Shown here: piece after piece, positions 59,054 to 64,000 of the stretch
Numbering within the stretch: position 1 is the first letter of the stretch
How the letters are laid out: each line of letters begins with the position of its first letter
From: Lonicera japonica
Taxonomy: Eukaryota > Streptophyta > Magnoliopsida > Dipsacales > Caprifoliaceae
DNA: 64,000 nt
Direction: 5' to 3'
NCBI GenBank assembly: GCA_021464415.1
Contig: CM038468.1
Span: forward strand, 35,266,969 to 35,330,968
Translations under genes and position numbers: made by a program
The notes under the pieces: generated by a model
What the model saw: only the letters and a program-made list of their open reading frames with translations
What the model was told of the DNA's origin: nothing
The model's database searches: none

Positions 59054-61500
59054 TGACTCAAACATGTTAGCCAACTCAAACATGTTAGCCAACTGAGAAA
59101 TGTCAGTCCCTAAAACTGAGAAAGAAATTCGGGGATTCCTTGGGAGATTACAGCTCATAAGCAGATTCATTTCGCAACTAACTCAAACATGTTAGCCAAT
59201 TTTCAAGCTACTTCAAAAGAACTCAGACAGGCAATGGAACGAGCAATGCCAAGAAGCATTTGATAAGATCAAATGATATTTGTCCAAACCGCCAGTCTTA
59301 GCACCTCCCAAAGTAGGCATTCCATTGATATTATATATGTCTATCAATGACTCGTTAATAGGGCAATGTTAGCACAACATTTGCTGTAAACAAGAACTAA
59401 ACAAGCAATATATTATCTCAGGAAAAAGCTTTCTCCGGGAGAACGAAATTACACGGCTTTAGAGAAATCATGTGCTTCATTGGTTTCGGCCACCCAAAAG
59501 TTACGGTATTACGTGTTGATTTTTTCTGTAATCTTAATCTCTCGTCTGGATCCCCTGCGATACTTGTTCGAGAAGCCAGTGTTGACTAATAGAATGGCTA
59601 AATGGGTGTTTTTGCTATCGGAATTCGATATCTCGTACATAACCCAAAAAGCATTCAAAGGGCAAGTTATAGCAAATCACCTAGCAGGAAACCCTATTAT
59701 TGATACTGAACTATAGGAACTCGAATTTCCCGATGAAGGTATCATTGAGATTGCGGAAGATGATGAATGAAAAATTTACTTTGATGGTGCTTGCAATCGA
59801 AATGGAAATGGAATCGGGATCCTATTGATTTTGCCAGATCAGACCCACGCCCCTATGTCTTTTCGCTTGGAATTTTCCTGTACTAACAACATCGTAGAAT
59901 ACGAGGCGTGTATCATCGGGTTAGAAATCGCTTTACAAAAAGGGATTCGCAAGATCCAGGTGTTTGGGGACTCCGCCCTCATTATTCATCAGATTCTGAA
60001 AAAGTGGAAGATCAAAGAAGAAAAACTTGTACCCTTTTTAGCCCAACTCGAAGAAACTTCCGAGAAATTTGATTGTATTGAATTTTTCTATATCCCAAGA
60101 ACACAAAACAATTTTGCTGATGCCTTGGCTATCTTGGCTTCGATGATTGAAATTCCAGGGAAAAAGGAAGAGATCCAGATCCAAATTCAGAAGCGGGCAA
60201 ACCCGGTATTTTGTCTATCACTCGATGTCGAAAGTGGAAGCATGATTGACAAAAGTGTTTGGTATTATGATATCTGGCAACTACTTAAGCACAATGAATA
60301 TCCACCCAATACTGACAAAGCCACCCGAGTCACACTTCGCCGACTCGCATCTCGATTCATCATTTGTGCAGGAAAATTATATCGAAGGGATGACGATGGT
60401 ATACACCTTCAGTGCCTCGACGACGAAAAGTCTCGAGGAATGATGGAACGAATCCATAGTGGAGAATGCAGACAACACATGAGCGGTCATACACTGGCAC
60501 GTAAAATAGTTCGTCAAGGGTATTATTGGCTGATAATGCAAAAAGATTATTTTGAATACGTCAAAGGTTGTCATCAATGCCAAATATACGCCAAGGCACA
60601 TAAATTTCCACCAAAAGAATTGTATCATATGACATATCTTTGGCCATTTTTCATCTGGGGTATCGACATAATCGGTAAGATCGCACCAAAAGGAAGCAAT
60701 GGGCACGAATACATTCTGATGGCTATTGATTACTTCACCAAATGGGTTGAAGCCGAGTCTTAAAAAGATTTAAATGCTAAGAAAGTAGCTCGATTCCTCT
60801 GACACAACATCATATGCCGATACGGGGTACCACATGAAATAATATCCGATAATGAGACGCACTATGAGGGTGAAGCCAACGAGATTATGGAGGAATATGG
60901 AATCAAACGCCACAAATCCTCTCCATACCGCCCACAGACTAATGGGGCTTTTAAGGCTGCTAACAAGAATTTAAAGAACATTATTAGCAAGATGGTGATA
61001 TCCGGTAAAGATTGGCCCGAAAACTCCCATATGCACTCTGGGGGTATCGAACTACTAAGAGAGTTTCTACAAGATCGACACCTTTCTCCCTCACACACGG
61101 AATGGAAGCGGTTTTACCAGTGGAAATGAAAATATCCTTTTTAAGGGTTATTTTTGAAAACCAAGTCACTGAAAGTGATTGGATAAAGGCTTGGTACGAG
61201 GAATTGGCAATGATCGATGAAAAACGATTGAAGGCTTCTTATCAACATCAAGGATATCAAAGCGTATCGCAAAAGCCTTTAACAAGAAAATTCAAGCTAG
61301 AAGCATCATAGTTGGAGACTTGGTACTCAAAGAAATTTGTGAACCGGCTCGAGACCCACGAGAAAAATTCTCGCCAAAATGGACATGCCCATACATTATC
61401 ACTAAAATATTGACCGGGGGTGCTGTTCTCCTTATCGATATTGATGGCCAAGAATTAAACTCACCAGTCAACCTCGATTGATTGAAAAAGTATTATCAGT
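59054..61500 (+). pseudogene. pol remnant of element C, copy 2 (RT-deleted; RNase H, second RNase H, integrase)
   Basis: Carries the same RT deletion scar (59060-59096), the same aRNH acids and the same Glu-to-Lys change in the integrase as 18943-21391. A 1-bp loss in an A run near 61260 adds a frameshift in the integrase C-terminal part. Confidence 0.88.
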
Positions 61501-61913
61501 AAGATTGTATACATGAACTACAAAGACCTGAGTCCCGAAAAAAATTCGTCATCATCAAGGGAAACGTAGGCAACCTGAGTTAAAATTTCAGGCCCGGTCT
61601 ATTCCTTATAATAACATCCATTCATTTGGGGGCAAAAAAGGGACAGAAAGAGATTTTCCATATATGATCAAAGTTTTCATACAAATAAAAAACCTATATA
61701 CTTACATCCTTTACTACATACCTTCCATATACCTTTCACCTACCTAAACCCAAAACGCTTTCATAAAGAAGCCATCCATCAAACCTAGCCATCAACCATC
61801 AACCCATCAGTCAGTCCCAGAATACAAGATCCTTTCTCGCTCCATGGCATGATATGAAGAAAGAACCGTCTCATCTGTCACTCGTGAATCCGCGAACCGA
61901 AATCATCTCATCA

Positions 61914-63036
61914 TCATAGGCTCATGCTCAATGGTCTAACGAACCCGACGCGAAATGTGCAACACGACATCAAAGCGAGTCGCCTGGGTAAGACCAACCT
62001 CTCCTCCATGGAACCGTCGGGTATAGGGGTGGACCATAAACCTCGTAACGTAGTCTCCAATCTCGAGGTAATGAGAAGAGCCACTGAAGAGAAATCTCTC
62101 AATGGGATGGGCACACTCAGAGGAACACTAAACTGTCTCGTCAGCCGCCCGAGTATATAAAATGATGTCTCCCTCAACCTCGAAATCAAAGGTAGTTCTG
62201 CCCACCCATGCTCGTAATCATAGTCCTCATACGCTACCACGGAATCTCCTAACGAATCGAACAAGAGGACTCAGAAAAACGGACAGCCCAATCAAATGAT
62301 GATAGAAGGTGAATCAGGGCATAGTCAGGGCGAAGAAAGAAATCTCAAGAATCCCAGGGAAGACGGGGCTCTAAATATCGAAATCTCTCAGTAACCCACA
62401 TATATAGCAGATATAGGCTACCATAAAAATGTTCAACCCGAGACTGAACCAAGGCATCTAAACCATTCAGTGTCTCCGCCAACAAAATGGGAGTAACTAA
62501 ATGACCACATCTGGCCTCAGCTATGACCTGGATAATCAGGGGGTCTACCAGAATAGCATCACCAGTAACTAAAAGCATCTGAGAAAAAGCAAAAACCATA
62601 CAAGCAGAAGTCCGACCTGAATATAGGCCGGATCATCACCATGATGAATGAAAAAATCTGCCAAATGACGTAGATGGAGCCGTCCGTCTACTATCATAGG
62701 CCGGTACTTACTCTCCCGCAAACCCAACAGCTAGGCCAACATAACTCGAGGGCTCCTAGCATCTCGCAGGGATGCCAACGGCTATGAAACATCCTGTCGC
62801 ATCAATAGTGTGAACTCCTCAATCGTCGGGCATAGCTCATCTAACTCGATGCGAAAATAGTGGTCCTTAGGGTCCCAAAACTCAGCAAGACCAAGGAGGA
62901 AAGACTAGTTGATCTCGTGAGAACACCAACGATGGAAATGGCTCAGGTCGCCCCAGTTGAGGCCGCAATCAACCTTGGCTAATGACACAAAATCGGACAA
63001 AAGGGAGAAGGCAGCACTAGTGCGAAAGGTAGACAT
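61914..63036 (-). pseudogene. Antisense DUF7745-like gene, copy 2
   Basis: Counterpart of 21829-22932. One base fewer near 62175 keeps a longer sensible stretch (FDSLGDSVVAYEDYDYEHGW then LPLISRLRETSFYILGR), so the copy-1 reading between 22075 and 22150 contains an error or a shift. The three TAG stops in the N-terminal half are shared. Confidence 0.7.
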
Positions 63037-63120
63037 GATGACAGAGAAAGGAGAACTATTTTTAGGTTAAAAGATAGAATGAATAGTGACCTCAATAAGG
63101 AAAAAAGGACAAATTCGCGC

Positions 63121-63233
63121 TCTATTTATAGCAAAAAAGTACAGGCCAACCGCACGGCTGGACACCAACCGTACGGTTGGCTCCCAACTGTACGGCTACC
63201 CCTGCGGTTAGGGCCTGCGGTTGGCTCCTCCCC
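63121..63233 (-). promoter_or_regulatory. Antisense promoter of the DUF7745-like gene, copy 2
   Basis: TATA at 63121-63130 (minus strand TATAAATAGA) and the GTACGG palindrome array 63144-63233, including CCAACCGTACGGTTGG. Identical in design to 23017-23128. Confidence 0.75.
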
Positions 63234-63745
63234 TTCGTCAAAATTTTCATTTTTCTAAGCTTTCTTCACAATACATCATGGTGCAGATATTGCCAGACTT
63301 TATTCAGAAGAACGATCCATCATTGCATGCATATAAATTTGATAATTACTTGCCAACATATGTACTTGACCATTTTTGCAATTAAAATTATAATATTGCC
63401 AACAATCACACTTAACCATTTTTTTTCATACGTTCACTAACCATATTGTTAACCATTTTTCAATCAACTTTGTAATAATTTTGTCGACATATATCACGTA
63501 ACCATTTTTTCCAACTACATTCACAGTAATTTTGTAACATTCCCACATCATATCACACACAAGCATATTTTTTGTAAAAACATAAGTACTTTATTCATAA
63601 TTAAAATCAGTCACACTAATAACTTAAATAAACGAACTTGTTTATAAAGACAAATACATTTAAATTAACCACTAAATTAAAAAAGTTTTTCTCAAAAACC
63701 AAAATACATCTAAATTAAAGAGTTTTTAAACTAAAACCATCAACA

Positions 63746-64000
63746 TTAACGCTGCGGGAAAGGGGGAGGATCCATAGTATGAGGCCGCTTCGCCTCCGTT
63801 TCACCAACGCCCTCTGCTAGACTCTCCGAAACTGTGCAACCAAGACCGTGAAGAGGCAGAGCAAGCCTAGAAGTACGTCCCAACTGCTGAACGGACTGAA
63901 AAGGCGCCACCGATTGAGACTGCGAGCGAGATGGGTGATATGTAGCCGTCGTGTCACCCACCAAGCGCCTATTATATCTCCCCATGTACTCCATCGGGAA
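63746..64000 (-). pseudogene. 3' exon of the antisense PMD gene, copy 2, cut by the window end
   Basis: Same as 23643-23897 and upstream: MEYMGRYNRRLVGDTTATYH to the end HTMDPPPFPQR. Only the last exon is inside the window. Confidence 0.75.

Larger units (their letters stand above)
40216..64000 (+). repeat. Large collinear duplicate of 1 to ~23.9 kb
   Basis: From CCCTTAAACTTGG onward this region matches position 1 onward in order and orientation. The offset falls from 40215 at the left edge to about 40110 at element C's LTR through many small deletions. Differences are mostly 1-bp deletions in 40.2-48.5 kb, mostly substitutions in ~50.8-54.3 kb, and very few after 54.4 kb. Confidence 0.98.
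54420..64000 (+). mobile_element. Element C, copy 2, cut by the window end
   Basis: Starts TGTGAACACC after CGCAT (54415-54419) and is nearly identical to 14306-23900, including every stop in gag and the RT deletion scar. Its 3' half is outside the window. Confidence 0.93.

Overview
This is nuclear DNA of a flowering plant, probably a eudicot. It is AT-rich and built of nested transposable elements. I found no ordinary host gene, rRNA, convincing tRNA, CRISPR array or bacterial feature. The evidence for a plant is a Mutator-like element (MULE) with a MURA-type transposase, Ty3/gypsy elements of the Tat/Ogre type with a second RNase H, and plant mobile domain (PMD) proteins.

Layout. Positions 1-9848 are most of a MULE whose left end lies before the window. 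A PMD gene (+) and an intact transposase gene (-) face each other, each behind a 5' UTR intron. From 10.7 to 35 kb there is a three-level nest. A decayed Ty3/gypsy element 'A' (gag 11.7-13.3 kb, protease 30.6-31.3 kb, integrase 33.8-34.9 kb) is split by an LTR-like repeat 'B' (13323-14305 plus 30286-30588). B is itself split by a 15,980-bp Tat/Ogre-type element 'C' (14306-30285; LTRs of 1301 and 1294 bp; 5-bp target duplication CGCAT). A also contains a solo-LTR-like block (31264-33769) where its reverse transcriptase should be. From 36 to 39.4 kb there are further repeats, including an inverted relative of B without C. A 100-N gap occupies 39393-39492.

Right of the gap the sequence repeats the left part. 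Positions 40216-64000 match 1-23.9 kb almost collinearly, so the second copy shows the whole MULE (39668-49944, perfect 9-bp target duplication ACATTTTAT), and C again up to the window end. The duplicate is dense in single-base deletions near the gap and nearly identical beyond 54.4 kb. This favours unmerged allelic or overlapping contigs over a biological duplication, although the gag A region differs by real substitutions.

Most unusual biology. (1) PMD genes occur in two unrelated transposon classes here: sense in the MULE, at the place of the second gene of maize MuDR, and antisense with introns in retrotransposon C. (2) C also carries an antisense DUF7745-like gene. (3) Both antisense promoters and the LTR promoter of C share one cassette: an array of short CCGTACGG palindromes just upstream of a TTTCCTATAAATAG-like TATA box. 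A different palindrome array stands in front of the TATA box of the solo-LTR block in A. (4) C has a 116-bp tandem array before its 3' LTR, a known origin of plant satellites. The MULE transposase reads as intact. C is defective: the reverse transcriptase core is deleted, the integrase catalytic Glu is replaced, and there are many stops.
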